DNA of 64,000 nt from VAZQ01 sp963725065 (lineage in GTDB: Bacteria; Pseudomonadota; Alphaproteobacteria; Rhizobiales; Xanthobacteraceae). The translations under genes and the position numbers were made by a program. Below are positions 10,318 to 18,372 of the stretch, in pieces. Positions within the stretch are counted from its first letter, which is position 1. Every line of letters starts with the position of its first letter. The notes below the pieces were generated by a model. That model made no database searches. It worked only from the letters and a program-made list of their open reading frames with translations, and had not been told where the DNA came from. Where the stretch lies: the NCBI GenBank assembly GCA_963725065.1, contig CAVRXD010000040.1:26901-90900 (forward strand), read 5' to 3'.

Positions 10318-10343
10318 GCCCGCTTGCCCCTCGGAATGCACGA

Positions 10344-10381
10344 GCTTGATCCCGCCATCCATGATGGATGCGGGATCAAGC
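10344..10381. repeat. inverted repeat between convergent ccdA and liv genes
   Basis: GCTTGATCCCGC pairs with GCGGGATCAAGC around CATCCATGATGGAT. It sits midway between two converging genes, so it may act as a two-way terminator even though neither side has a T-tract; it could equally be a dispersed palindrome. Confidence 0.6.
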
Positions 10382-10418
10382 AGATCGAAACCAGGACGCG
10401 AGAATCAGGTGAGTGCGG

Positions 10419-11537
10419 TTACTCGATTTCGGCGTAGGTGATCTTGCCGCTGGGATCCTTTTTCCAGACATAGATCACATAATCGAGCCGGGTCACGTCG
10501 CCCTTCTTGTCGTAGGACAGGTCGCCGATCACGGTCTTGAACTTCATGCCCGACTTGATCTGCTCTGCGACCTTCTTGGGATCGAGCGATTTCGCCGCCT
10601 CGGCGGCCTGCTTGATGATCTGGACGGCTGCATAGCTGTAGAGCGTGTAGGCCTGCGGCTCGAAATTCTTGGCGCGAAATTTCGCCACCGCGTCCTTGGC
10701 CTCCGGCCGCTTGCGCGGGTCGGGCCCGTAGGTCATCAGCGTGCCTTCGGCGCCGGGGCCGGCGATCGAGGCGAACTCGTCGTCGGTGATGCCGTCGCCG
10801 CCCATCAGCGGCGCCCTTACCCCCTGCGCGCGCATCTGGCGCAGGATCAGCCCGCCGGTGTCGTGCAGTCCGCCCCAATAGATCAGGTCGGCGCCAGCCG
10901 CCTTGACCTTGGATACCAGGGCGGAGAAATCCTTGTCGTCCTTGTTGACGCCCTCGTAGAGCACTTCCTTCAGCCCACCCTTGTTGATCGTCGCCTTGGT
11001 GACGTCGGCGAGACCCTGCCCATAGGTGGTCTTGTCGTGGATGATGGCGATCTTCTTGCCCTTGAACTTCTTGAGAATGTAGTCGCCCGCGACCGCACCC
11101 TGCTGGTCATCGCGGCCGCAGGTGCGGAAGACGTTCCACATGTTGCGTTCGGTGATCCGCGGATTGGTGGCGGCGGGCGTGATCTCCAGGATTCCGTTTT
11201 CCTGGTAGACCTCGGATGCCGGCATGGTGACGCCGGAATTGAAATGACCGATGACGAATTTTACGCCGTCGCCGACGAATTTGTTGGCGACCGAGACGCC
11301 CTCTTTGGGATCGGCACGGTCATCGCCGATGTACAGCTGGATCTTCTGGCCGAGGATGCCGCCAGCGGCATTGATGTCTTCGACCGCCTGCTCGGTCCCG
11401 TTCTTGAGCTGGGCGCCGAACGCCGCACTGCCGCCGGTGAGGGGGCCGGCGACGCCAAGCTTGATCTGCGCCGAAGCGGGATCCGCGAAAGCAAGGCCAA
11501 GACCGAAGGCCAAGGCAAGCGAGAGCCGTTGTCTCAT
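10419..11537 (-). CDS. livJ: branched-chain amino acid ABC transporter, periplasmic binding protein
   Basis: 372 residues. Signal peptide MRQRLSLALAFGLGLAFADP followed by ASAQ, then the class I periplasmic-binding-protein fold beginning IKLGVAGPLTGGSAAFGAQL, the standard start of LivJ/LivK-type proteins. Further blocks are LYIGDDRADPKEGVSVANKF and VFRTCGRDDQQGAVAGDYI. It captures leucine-type or related amides and acids and delivers them to the LivHMGF transporter encoded just upstream in the same operon. The ATG at 11537 has a GAGGTGG site; an in-frame ATG 33 bases earlier lacks one and would spoil the signal peptide. Real ligand unknown. Confidence 0.92.
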   Translation of the reverse strand: MRQRLSLALAFGLGLAFADPASAQIKLGVAGPLTGGSAAFGAQLKNGTEQAVEDINAAGGILGQKIQLYIGDDRADPKEGVSVANKFVGDGVKFVIGHFNSGVTMPASEVYQENGILEITPAATNPRITERNMWNVFRTCGRDDQQGAVAGDYILKKFKGKKIAIIHDKTTYGQGLADVTKATINKGGLKEVLYEGVNKDDKDFSALVSKVKAAGADLIYWGGLHDTGGLILRQMRAQGVRAPLMGGDGITDDEFASIAGPGAEGTLMTYGPDPRKRPEAKDAVAKFRAKNFEPQAYTLYSYAAVQIIKQAAEAAKSLDPKKVAEQIKSGMKFKTVIGDLSYDKKGDVTRLDYVIYVWKKDPSGKITYAEIE

Positions 11538-11631
11538 AATTTCCACCTCTGGATGAAGACGGGGAGGCACATCTCAGCGTCGCGCAGGAATGGCCTCATG
11601 AGTCGATTCAAGCCCGAAACCCGTGGAATTG

Positions 11632-12024
11632 TCATCCAGATTCTGGCTTCTCCGCGGCTGCCGTATCGTCGCGGCGACGCCATTGGAACGGGCCCGCACG
11701 CTCATTGATCCATCCGTAACGGGTGACCATTTGGGTCACCCGCATCGCGTGGAAGCCGAGCAGGCCGAATGCCAGGCAGACCACGTAGTCGACCAGATAA
11801 TAGTGCAGCGTCAGGAACTTGCTGTCGAACAGCGCGTAATGCAGGAAGCGCACGGCAAGGCTCAGGACCAGCATGTAGAGGGCAAGATGCCACCAGTGCC
11901 GCCAGGTCGCCGCAATGGCCCGGCCGGCGAGCAAGGCCGCACTGCCGCCCATCAGGACAGTGACCAGGAGAAAGACGCCGAGCGAGTGCTCGTCCGACAG
12001 GAATTCGGGGATCGAGAAGTCCAT
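11632..12024 (-). CDS. small membrane protein in the liv operon (DUF6867-like)
   Basis: 130 residues with three or four hydrophobic segments (LGVFLLVTVLMGGSAALLAG, LALYMLVLSLAVRFLHYALF, YYLVDYVVCLAFGLLGFHAM) and a charged tail. I recall such proteins (DUF6867) beside liv genes in Rhizobiales; that name is from memory. It lies nine bases after livF and 95 before livJ, all on one strand, so it is co-transcribed and may help transporter assembly, but no function is established. Confidence 0.72.
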   Translation of the reverse strand: MDFSIPEFLSDEHSLGVFLLVTVLMGGSAALLAGRAIAATWRHWWHLALYMLVLSLAVRFLHYALFDSKFLTLHYYLVDYVVCLAFGLLGFHAMRVTQMVTRYGWINERAGPFQWRRRDDTAAAEKPESG

Positions 12025-12032
12025 TGCTATCC

Positions 12033-12758
12033 TCAGCGCCTGCCACCTTCCAGATAGGCTGCTTTCACCTCGGGCCGCGCCAGCAGCTCCCGTCCGGTCC
12101 CGCTCAGCGTAATCGAGCCGTTGACCATGACGTAACCGCGATGCGCGAGCTTCAGGGCGTGGAACGCGTTCTGCTCCACCAGGAATACGGTGAGCTTCTC
12201 TTCCGTGTTCAGCTTCCTGATCGCGCCGAAGATTTGGCGCACGATCAGCGGTGCCAGCCCAAGCGAAGGCTCGTCGAGCAGGAGGAGGCGGGGGCGGCCC
12301 ATCAGCGCGCGCGCAATCGCGAGCATCTGTTGCTCACCGCCAGAGAGCGTGCCGCCGCGCTGTTCGATGCGCTCCTTGAGGCGGGGAAACAATGCAAACA
12401 CGCGTTCGAGATCCGATCGAAAATGTGCGGAGCCGGCAACGGCGGCGCCCATCTGCAGGTTTTCCAACACGGTCATGCGCACGAAGATGCGCCGGCCTTC
12501 CGGCGCCTGCGCGATTTTCAGCCGCGCGATCTCGTGCGTGGGAAGCTGCGTGATGTCGCGGCCGGCGAAGATGATTTGGCCTTCGCGGGCGCGCGGGTTG
12601 CCGAAGATCGTCATCATCAGCGTCGACTTGCCGGCCCCGTTGGCCCCGATCAGCGCCACGATCTCACCCTCGCCGACGTCGACATCGACGCCCTTGAGCG
12701 CGGCGATATGGCCGTAATAGGCCTGCACCGCGCGCACGGAGAGGAGGGGCGCGGTCAT
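12033..12758 (-). CDS. livF: branched-chain amino acid ABC transporter ATPase LivF
   Basis: 241 residues. Walker A GANGAGKST, ABC signature LSGGEQQMLAIARAL and Walker B LLLLDEPSLGLAP are all intact, and the chain ends shortly after the H-loop region, as in LivF. It pairs with LivG to power the LivHM permease. The frame is open far upstream, but MTAPLLSVRAVQAYYG is the normal start and the ATG at 12758 has a GGAGGA site. The Bug-type gene lies immediately upstream, 73 bases away. Confidence 0.95.
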   Translation of the reverse strand: MTAPLLSVRAVQAYYGHIAALKGVDVDVGEGEIVALIGANGAGKSTLMMTIFGNPRAREGQIIFAGRDITQLPTHEIARLKIAQAPEGRRIFVRMTVLENLQMGAAVAGSAHFRSDLERVFALFPRLKERIEQRGGTLSGGEQQMLAIARALMGRPRLLLLDEPSLGLAPLIVRQIFGAIRKLNTEEKLTVFLVEQNAFHALKLAHRGYVMVNGSITLSGTGRELLARPEVKAAYLEGGRR

Positions 12759-12831
12759 CGCATCCTCCGATGATCCGGGTCCGACGTGTTCGTGTCCCAC
12801 CACATACAGGACAAGTTCTGTGCCATGCCTG

Positions 12832-13848
12832 TCATTGCGAGCCGGCAATGCCGGCCTGTTCCACGACGCTGCTCCAGCGCGCGATTTCCGTCTGCACAAA
12901 AATCTGCAAATTGGCGACCGAGGGCGTATCGATCGGCAGCAGGCCCATCCTGAAGACGTGCTCCTTGATGTCGGGCTGCACCATGAACTCTTTGATCTCC
13001 GCGTGCAGGCGCTGGACGATGTCCTTCGGCGTGGCGGCGGGCGCGACCACCATCTGCCACGATGCCGCGTCGAAGTCTGCCACGCCCTGTTCCGCAATGG
13101 GCACGAGATGGGGCAGGGCGGCGACGCGCTCCTTGGTGGAGACGCCGATCGCTCGCACCCTTCCTTCGTTGATCAGGCTCAGGGCCGGCGGGATATCGCT
13201 GAACATGAGCTGAACATGTCCGGCCGCGACGTCGGTGAGGGCGGGCACCGAGCCGCGGTAAGGGATGTGCATCATCTCGATGCCGGTCTTGCTCTGAAAC
13301 AGATGCGGAAAGAGATGATGCGGCGTGCCGGCGCCGGCCGAAGCGAACGCCAGTTGGCGCGGCTTGTCCCTGGCGAGCTTGATGAGCTCCGGCACCGATT
13401 GCACCGGAAGCGAAGGGGTAACGACGAGCACATAAGGGCTGGCGACGACCAGGGCGAGCGGCACGAAGTCGGCGGCGGGATCATACGGAAGCTTCTTGTG
13501 CAAGCTGACATTGATTGCCATGACCGGAGCCGGCGCCATGAGAATCGTGTGACCGTCCGGCGCTGCACGCGCGACCGAGACCGCTCCCGTCACTCCGCCG
13601 CCGCCGGGACGGTTCTCGATCACGAACGGCTTTCCGAGCCGCTGTTCCAGCCGCTGCCCCAACAGGCGCGCCAGGAATTCGGTGCCTCCGCCGGCCGCGA
13701 AGGGCACGACGAACGAGACCGGCCGGGTGGGATAGCTCTCGGCTCTGGCACACGCGCCCGATGCGCTCATTGCGATGAGCGCCAGCAGCAGCAGCAGGCA
13801 GCGGCGCAGCGCCTTCACGGTCACCTCGTGTGCCGGTGCAGCGCGCAT
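12832..13848 (-). CDS. Bug/TctC-family solute-binding protein inside the liv operon
   Basis: 338 residues. A hydrophobic signal (LLLLLALIAMSASGACA, after a short Arg-containing head) precedes YPTRPVSFVVPFAAGGGTEF, the canonical beginning of Bug (tripartite tricarboxylate transporter substrate-binding) proteins; FVIENRPGGGGVTG and ASAGAGTPHHL are further family blocks. Bug proteins bind carboxylates in the periplasm. The ATG at 13848 overlaps the livG stop (TGATG); a GTG 12 codons later is another possible start. No TctA/TctB membrane partner is encoded here, so it may be an orphan or may feed the Liv transporter; the second idea is inference. Confidence 0.88.
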   Translation of the reverse strand: MRAAPAHEVTVKALRRCLLLLLALIAMSASGACARAESYPTRPVSFVVPFAAGGGTEFLARLLGQRLEQRLGKPFVIENRPGGGGVTGAVSVARAAPDGHTILMAPAPVMAINVSLHKKLPYDPAADFVPLALVVASPYVLVVTPSLPVQSVPELIKLARDKPRQLAFASAGAGTPHHLFPHLFQSKTGIEMMHIPYRGSVPALTDVAAGHVQLMFSDIPPALSLINEGRVRAIGVSTKERVAALPHLVPIAEQGVADFDAASWQMVVAPAATPKDIVQRLHAEIKEFMVQPDIKEHVFRMGLLPIDTPSVANLQIFVQTEIARWSSVVEQAGIAGSQ

Positions 13849-14804
13849 CACCGCGTCTCGCCGAGGGTGGGATCGACCTCGTCCTCCTCGACCCCGAGAT
13901 AGGCCGCGATCACCTTCGGATCGTTGCAAATCTCCTCCGGCGTGCCGTCGGCGATCTTTTGACCGTGGTCCAGCACGACAACGTGATCGGAGATCTCCAT
14001 CACCACCGTCATGTCGTGCTCGATCAGGAGAATTGAAGTCGCATGCTCGTCGCGGATGGCATGAAGATAGCGCCCGAGCTCGGCGCTCTCGTTCGGATTG
14101 AGACCGGCAGCCGGCTCGTCAAGGCACAGTAGCACCGGATCCGTGCACATGGCGCGTGCGATCTCGAGCCGCCGCTGCCCGCCATAGGGCAATTCGCCGG
14201 CCGGATCGTCGGCACGCTCAGTCAGGCCGATCTTGTCGAGCCAGTAGCGCGCCTTCTCGATCGCGGCCCGTTCCGCCCGTGCGTAGGAGGGCAGCCCCAG
14301 CGCGCCGAGCGCGGTAAATCCCGACGCCCACATCAGTGTATTGTGCTGGGCGACCAGAAGATTCTCGAGCACGGTCATGCCCTGAAACAGCCGGATGTTC
14401 TGGAACGTCCGTGCGACGCGGGCCTTTTGCGTCACCAGGTAGTCGGGCATGCGCTCGAGCAGGAACAACATGCCGTCCCCGCGTGCGGCGCTGCGCGTGC
14501 CGCGCTCGGTCAAAGCCTCGAGCTCTTCCCACACGCCGGGGTCGCCAAACTGCAGCGCAATACGCCCCTCGCTCGGCTTGTAGAAGCCAGTGATGCAGTT
14601 GAACACGGTGGTCTTGCCGGCACCGTTCGGCCCGATCAGCGCAGTGATATCGCCGCGACCGGCGGTGAAAGAGAAATTGTTGATGGCGACGAGGCCGCCG
14701 AAGCGCATGCTGAGGTGCTCGACCCGCAGGATGGGGACCAGGCCCGGGGACAGCGTGGCCGGGTTTGGTGCGCCAGCGGCGGGCACCGCGTCGGGGGTGC
14801 TCAT
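13848..14804 (-). CDS. livG: branched-chain amino acid ABC transporter ATPase LivG
   Basis: 318 residues. Walker A GPNGAGKTT, signature LPYGGQRRLEIARAM and Walker B LLCLDEPAAGLNP are present, and ARTFQNIRLFQGMTVLENLL is the typical LivG Q-loop region. About 30 extra residues (around VWEELEALTERGTRSA) lie between the Walker A and Q-loop regions, longer than in E. coli LivG but common in alphaproteobacterial relatives. The ATG at 14804 overlaps the livM stop by four bases (ATGA). An earlier in-frame ATG at 14933 would give an atypical Arg-rich leader, so it was rejected. Confidence 0.95.
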   Translation of the reverse strand: MSTPDAVPAAGAPNPATLSPGLVPILRVEHLSMRFGGLVAINNFSFTAGRGDITALIGPNGAGKTTVFNCITGFYKPSEGRIALQFGDPGVWEELEALTERGTRSAARGDGMLFLLERMPDYLVTQKARVARTFQNIRLFQGMTVLENLLVAQHNTLMWASGFTALGALGLPSYARAERAAIEKARYWLDKIGLTERADDPAGELPYGGQRRLEIARAMCTDPVLLCLDEPAAGLNPNESAELGRYLHAIRDEHATSILLIEHDMTVVMEISDHVVVLDHGQKIADGTPEEICNDPKVIAAYLGVEEDEVDPTLGETR

Positions 14805-16216
14805 GGGTGGTGCCCGCGCGCGAGCGGAGGCTCCGCCGGGTCCGTGCGTGACCCAACTGGGACGGAGGCGCGGGGGTAATCGGTGAGCAGGGCAGAGGGC
14901 TCGCGGGTCGCAATCAGCCCGCGTGGCTTCCACACCATGATCAGCACCATGGCGAAGCCGAACAGGAGCATGCGGTATTGGGTCGGGTCGAACTCGTTGC
15001 CGAACACGAGCTTGAGAAAATCGAGCTCGCGCATGATCTCGGTGCCCCCGATCATGATGATGGCGGCGATCGCCACGCCCAGCAGGCTTCCCATGCCGCC
15101 GAGCACGACGATGGCGACGATGACTGCGGATTCCATGAAGGTGAAGCTTTCCGGCGAGATGAATCCCTGCCGCGCCGCGAAGAAAGAGCCGGCAAAGCCG
15201 GCGAACATCGCGCCCATGGCGAAGGCGGTGAGCTTGGTGTTGGTGGTGTTGATGCCGAGCGAGCGGCAGGCGATCTCGTCTTCGCGCAAGGCTTCCCAGG
15301 CCCGTCCGATCGGCAAGCGGCGCAGCCGCAAGGTAATGGCGGCGGTGACCAGCGCCAGGCCGAGGATCACGTAGTAGAGAAAGATGGTGCGGTAGATCGG
15401 ACTGAATTCGAGGCCCAGGCGGGCGGCGAACCCTTCATCGGAGGCGTTGAACGGAATGCCGAAAAAGCTCGGGCGCGGGATGCTGCTGATGCCGGCATAG
15501 CCGTTGGTCACCGGCACCCAGTTGATCAGGACGAGGCGGATGATCTCGCCGAACGCGAGCGTCACGATCGCCAGATAGTCGCCGCGCAGCCGCAGCACCG
15601 GAAATCCGAGCAGGATGCCCCAGAACGCCGCGAGGCAGCCCGCGAGCGGCAGCAACAGCCAGAATGACAAGCCGAAGGTCTTTGCGAGCAACGCATAGGA
15701 ATAGGCGCCGACGGCATAGAAGGCGACGTAGCCGAGATCGAGCAGGCCCGCGAGCCCGACCACGATGTTGAGGCCCCAGCCCAGCATGACGTAGATCAGG
15801 ATCTGGACGCCGAAATTGTCGATCCATTTCACCGCGCCTTGAAAGCCGACGACCGAGAGCGCGAGCGGGGGATAGACGACCGCGAATCCCAGCGCGAACG
15901 GGATCACCCAGCGTCCGAACCGCGCGCGCCAGGCCGCGACCGCGGGGTTCTGTTGCCGCGGCCGCATGGCGCGGCGCTGGAGCCAGGGTGCAATCAGGAG
16001 CGCATGAATGAAGCGCCCGACGGTGATAATTCCCACGAGCGCCGCGAGCAGCGGCCAGCGCGTCTCCAGGACCAGTTCGTTGTGGATGTTCTGAACGGTA
16101 TTGAAGCCGATCAGCGGCAGGAACATGCCGAACGCAATCAGCGCGGTGATCGCAGCCTCGCGCAACGCGCGAACCAGATCGACGCGCGAGGCGGGCCGGG
16201 ACGCCTCCTGCGTCAT
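14801..16216 (-). CDS. livM: branched-chain amino acid ABC transporter permease LivM
   Basis: 471 residues, about ten hydrophobic segments. The block LGWGLNIVVGLAGLLDLGYV and the EAA-like stretch GRAWEALREDEIACRSLGIN, which contacts the ATPases, are characteristic. The N-terminus has about 100 extra residues with additional membrane helices before the core, as in long LivM variants. The ATG at 16216 gives MTQEASRPASR and overlaps the end of livH; an ATG ten codons earlier is inside livH. Forms the translocation channel with LivH. Confidence 0.95.
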   Translation of the reverse strand: MTQEASRPASRVDLVRALREAAITALIAFGMFLPLIGFNTVQNIHNELVLETRWPLLAALVGIITVGRFIHALLIAPWLQRRAMRPRQQNPAVAAWRARFGRWVIPFALGFAVVYPPLALSVVGFQGAVKWIDNFGVQILIYVMLGWGLNIVVGLAGLLDLGYVAFYAVGAYSYALLAKTFGLSFWLLLPLAGCLAAFWGILLGFPVLRLRGDYLAIVTLAFGEIIRLVLINWVPVTNGYAGISSIPRPSFFGIPFNASDEGFAARLGLEFSPIYRTIFLYYVILGLALVTAAITLRLRRLPIGRAWEALREDEIACRSLGINTTNTKLTAFAMGAMFAGFAGSFFAARQGFISPESFTFMESAVIVAIVVLGGMGSLLGVAIAAIIMIGGTEIMRELDFLKLVFGNEFDPTQYRMLLFGFAMVLIMVWKPRGLIATREPSALLTDYPRASVPVGSRTDPAEPPLARGHHP

Positions 16217-16217
16217 C

Positions 16218-17138
16218 TCACACTTTCTCCACGTCCGGCCGGCCAAGAATCCCCTGGGGCAGGAAGATCATGGTGATGGCGAGAATGGAGAAGGCGGCGA
16301 CGTCCTTGTAGTCGGTGGAGAAGTAGGCCGACCACATCGTCTCGATGAGCCCGATCAACAGGCCGCCGAGCACGGCGCCCGGAAGCGAGCCGATGCCCCC
16401 GAGGACCGCGGCGGTGAACGCTTTGACCCCGGGCACGAAGCCGTCTGCGAAGCTCACCACGCCGTAGTACACGAGATACATCGTGCCCGCGACCGCGGCG
16501 AGCGCGGCGGCGAGCACGAACGTGATCGAAACGGTGCGGTCGACGTCGATACCGAGCAGGGAGGCCATCTTCTGATCCTGCTCGCAGGCGCGTTGCGCAC
16601 GCCCGAGCGCGGTCTTGGTCACGACGAACCAGAACGCCGCGAGCAGCGCGGCCGTCACCACCCAGACCATGATCTGCTTGTAGGACAAAGACACTTCGTA
16701 GCCGTCAGGGCTCGACATCAGCACGATCACGTCGTTGAACAGCGGAGGAATCGATTTGACCCGCGGGCCCTGCGCGACCTGCACGAAATTCGACAGGAAG
16801 ATCGACATGCCGATCGCGGATATCAGCGGCGCAAGTCGAAACGATCCGCGCAACGGCCGGTAAGCGACCCGTTCGATCGTCCAGTTGACGAGCGAGGTCA
16901 GCAACATGGCGACGACGAGCACGATCAGGAGCGCAAGCACCACCGAGGCCATGCCGATCCAGGTCGTGAGCACGAGCAGGGTGACCAGCGCGATGAAAGC
17001 CGACACCATGAACACGTCGCCATGGGCGAAATTCACCATGCCGATGATGCCGAACACCATCGTGTAGCCGATGGCGATGAGGCCGTAGATCGAACCGAGA
17101 GTGATGCCGTTGATGAGCTGCTGGGTGAAGACTTCCAT
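16218..17138 (-). CDS. livH: branched-chain amino acid ABC transporter permease LivH
   Basis: 306 residues with about eight membrane helices, beginning MEVFTQQLINGITLGSIYGL, the standard LivH N-terminus. GRAQRACEQDQKMASLLGID is the cytoplasmic EAA-like loop. It is the first gene of the operon livH-livM-livG-Bug-livF-membrane protein-livJ; the order, with the binding protein last, fits one long transcript from the 17.14-17.4 kb region. Confidence 0.95.
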   Translation of the reverse strand: MEVFTQQLINGITLGSIYGLIAIGYTMVFGIIGMVNFAHGDVFMVSAFIALVTLLVLTTWIGMASVVLALLIVLVVAMLLTSLVNWTIERVAYRPLRGSFRLAPLISAIGMSIFLSNFVQVAQGPRVKSIPPLFNDVIVLMSSPDGYEVSLSYKQIMVWVVTAALLAAFWFVVTKTALGRAQRACEQDQKMASLLGIDVDRTVSITFVLAAALAAVAGTMYLVYYGVVSFADGFVPGVKAFTAAVLGGIGSLPGAVLGGLLIGLIETMWSAYFSTDYKDVAAFSILAITMIFLPQGILGRPDVEKV

Positions 17139-17490
17139 ACCCGCGCGCCCCCTTTGAAGTGTCCCCCGCTATCCGGCAAGCGATGAAGCTCTAGCAGGGG
17201 GCCGCAAGACCAGCAACGGGCGACGACACCGCGTCGCGCCCCCTGTGGGAGGAACCCCAAGCCGCTCCGGCGTCGCGCCGAACCACGGTGCCGTCCGGCG
17301 TGACCGCCGGCAGGCGAGTAAAGATGAAAAAGGGCCGTTCTGTGCTGCTTCGCCGCCTGATCCCGTGCCCGACCCGGGCATCCGGCGGAACCACCCGCGC
17401 CTTGGCCGAGCCGACCGGCTAGGCTTTAAAGTCCGCCCGGGCGATAACCGGGGAGGCCGTGTGCCATCTCCTTATCATCTGTCGTCGCCG
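17139..17490. other. divergent promoter region between livH and the hydroxylase gene
   Basis: No convincing gene. It must hold the promoter of the seven-gene liv operon to the left and of the hydroxylase-like gene to the right. GC-rich with several short palindromes, none strong enough to name an operator. A GTG at 17461, preceded closely by GGGGAGG, is an alternative start for the gene on the right. Confidence 0.5.
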
Positions 17491-18318
17491 ATGAACGTCG
17501 AGTTCTTGATTCGAATCTCCAGCTTTGCCCTGGTCTTCGCGGCCATGGCGGGGTGGGAGCTTGTGGCGCCGCGCCGCGCGTGGGCGGTTGGCCGCGCGCC
17601 GCGCTGGACGAACAATCTCGGCATCCTCGTCGTCGATGTGATCGCGGTGCGCGTCCTCATTCCGACTGCGGCGGTGGGCGCGGCGCTGTTCGCGGCCGAG
17701 CGCGGATGGGGGCTGTTCCATCTCGCCGGGCTGCCGGCCGCCTTCGCCGCGATCCTGGGCTTTCTGATTCTTGATCTCGTCATCTATGGACAGCACGTTG
17801 TGTTCCACAAGGTGCCGATGCTGTGGCGGTTGCACCGCATGCATCATGCCGATCTCGACATCGACGTCACCACCGGCGTGCGCTTCCACCCGTTCGAGAT
17901 TCTCATTTCCCTGGCGATCAAGATCGCCACCGTGATGCTGTTCGGCATTCCAGCGATCGCGGTGCTGCTGTTCGAGGTCGTGCTCAATGCCACTTCGATG
18001 TTCAATCACGCCAACGTGTCGATGCCGGCCGCGCTCGACCGCGTGTTGCGCCTGCTGGTCGTGACGCCCGACATGCACCGGGTGCATCATTCCATTCTGC
18101 GCAACGAGACCGACAGCAATTTCGGCTTCAATCTGCCGTGGTGGGACCGGCTGTTCGGAACCTACCGCGCCGCCCCCGCGGCCGGTCACCACGGCATGAC
18201 CATCGGACTGCCGATCTTCCGCAATCCACGCGAGCTGCGTGTGGACCGGCTTCTGACACAGCCGTTCCGCGACGATACCGTCGCCGCAGATGACGAGAGC
18301 GGTCCGGGCGCGCATTGA
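17491..18318 (+). CDS. membrane fatty acid hydroxylase / sterol desaturase family protein
   Basis: 275 residues, four or five hydrophobic segments. The di-iron histidine clusters are visible: QHVVFHK, HRMHHADLDID and HRVHHSILRNETDSNFGF. The last block, followed by LPWWDRLFGTY, is the hallmark of bacterial members of the superfamily. These enzymes hydroxylate or desaturate lipids using two irons; the bacterial substrate is usually unknown. I chose ATG 17491 (MNVEFLIRISSFA); the GTG at 17461 would add ten residues. Next gene downstream is the hpaB-like gene, but a shared function is not evident. Confidence 0.86.
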   Translation: MNVEFLIRISSFALVFAAMAGWELVAPRRAWAVGRAPRWTNNLGILVVDVIAVRVLIPTAAVGAALFAAERGWGLFHLAGLPAAFAAILGFLILDLVIYGQHVVFHKVPMLWRLHRMHHADLDIDVTTGVRFHPFEILISLAIKIATVMLFGIPAIAVLLFEVVLNATSMFNHANVSMPAALDRVLRLLVVTPDMHRVHHSILRNETDSNFGFNLPWWDRLFGTYRAAPAAGHHGMTIGLPIFRNPRELRVDRLLTQPFRDDTVAADDESGPGAH

Positions 18319-18372
18319 CACCCGCCTCGGTGAGTGCCTTGCTGCCGCAATGTTGCAAGGAGCCCGCTCCCC

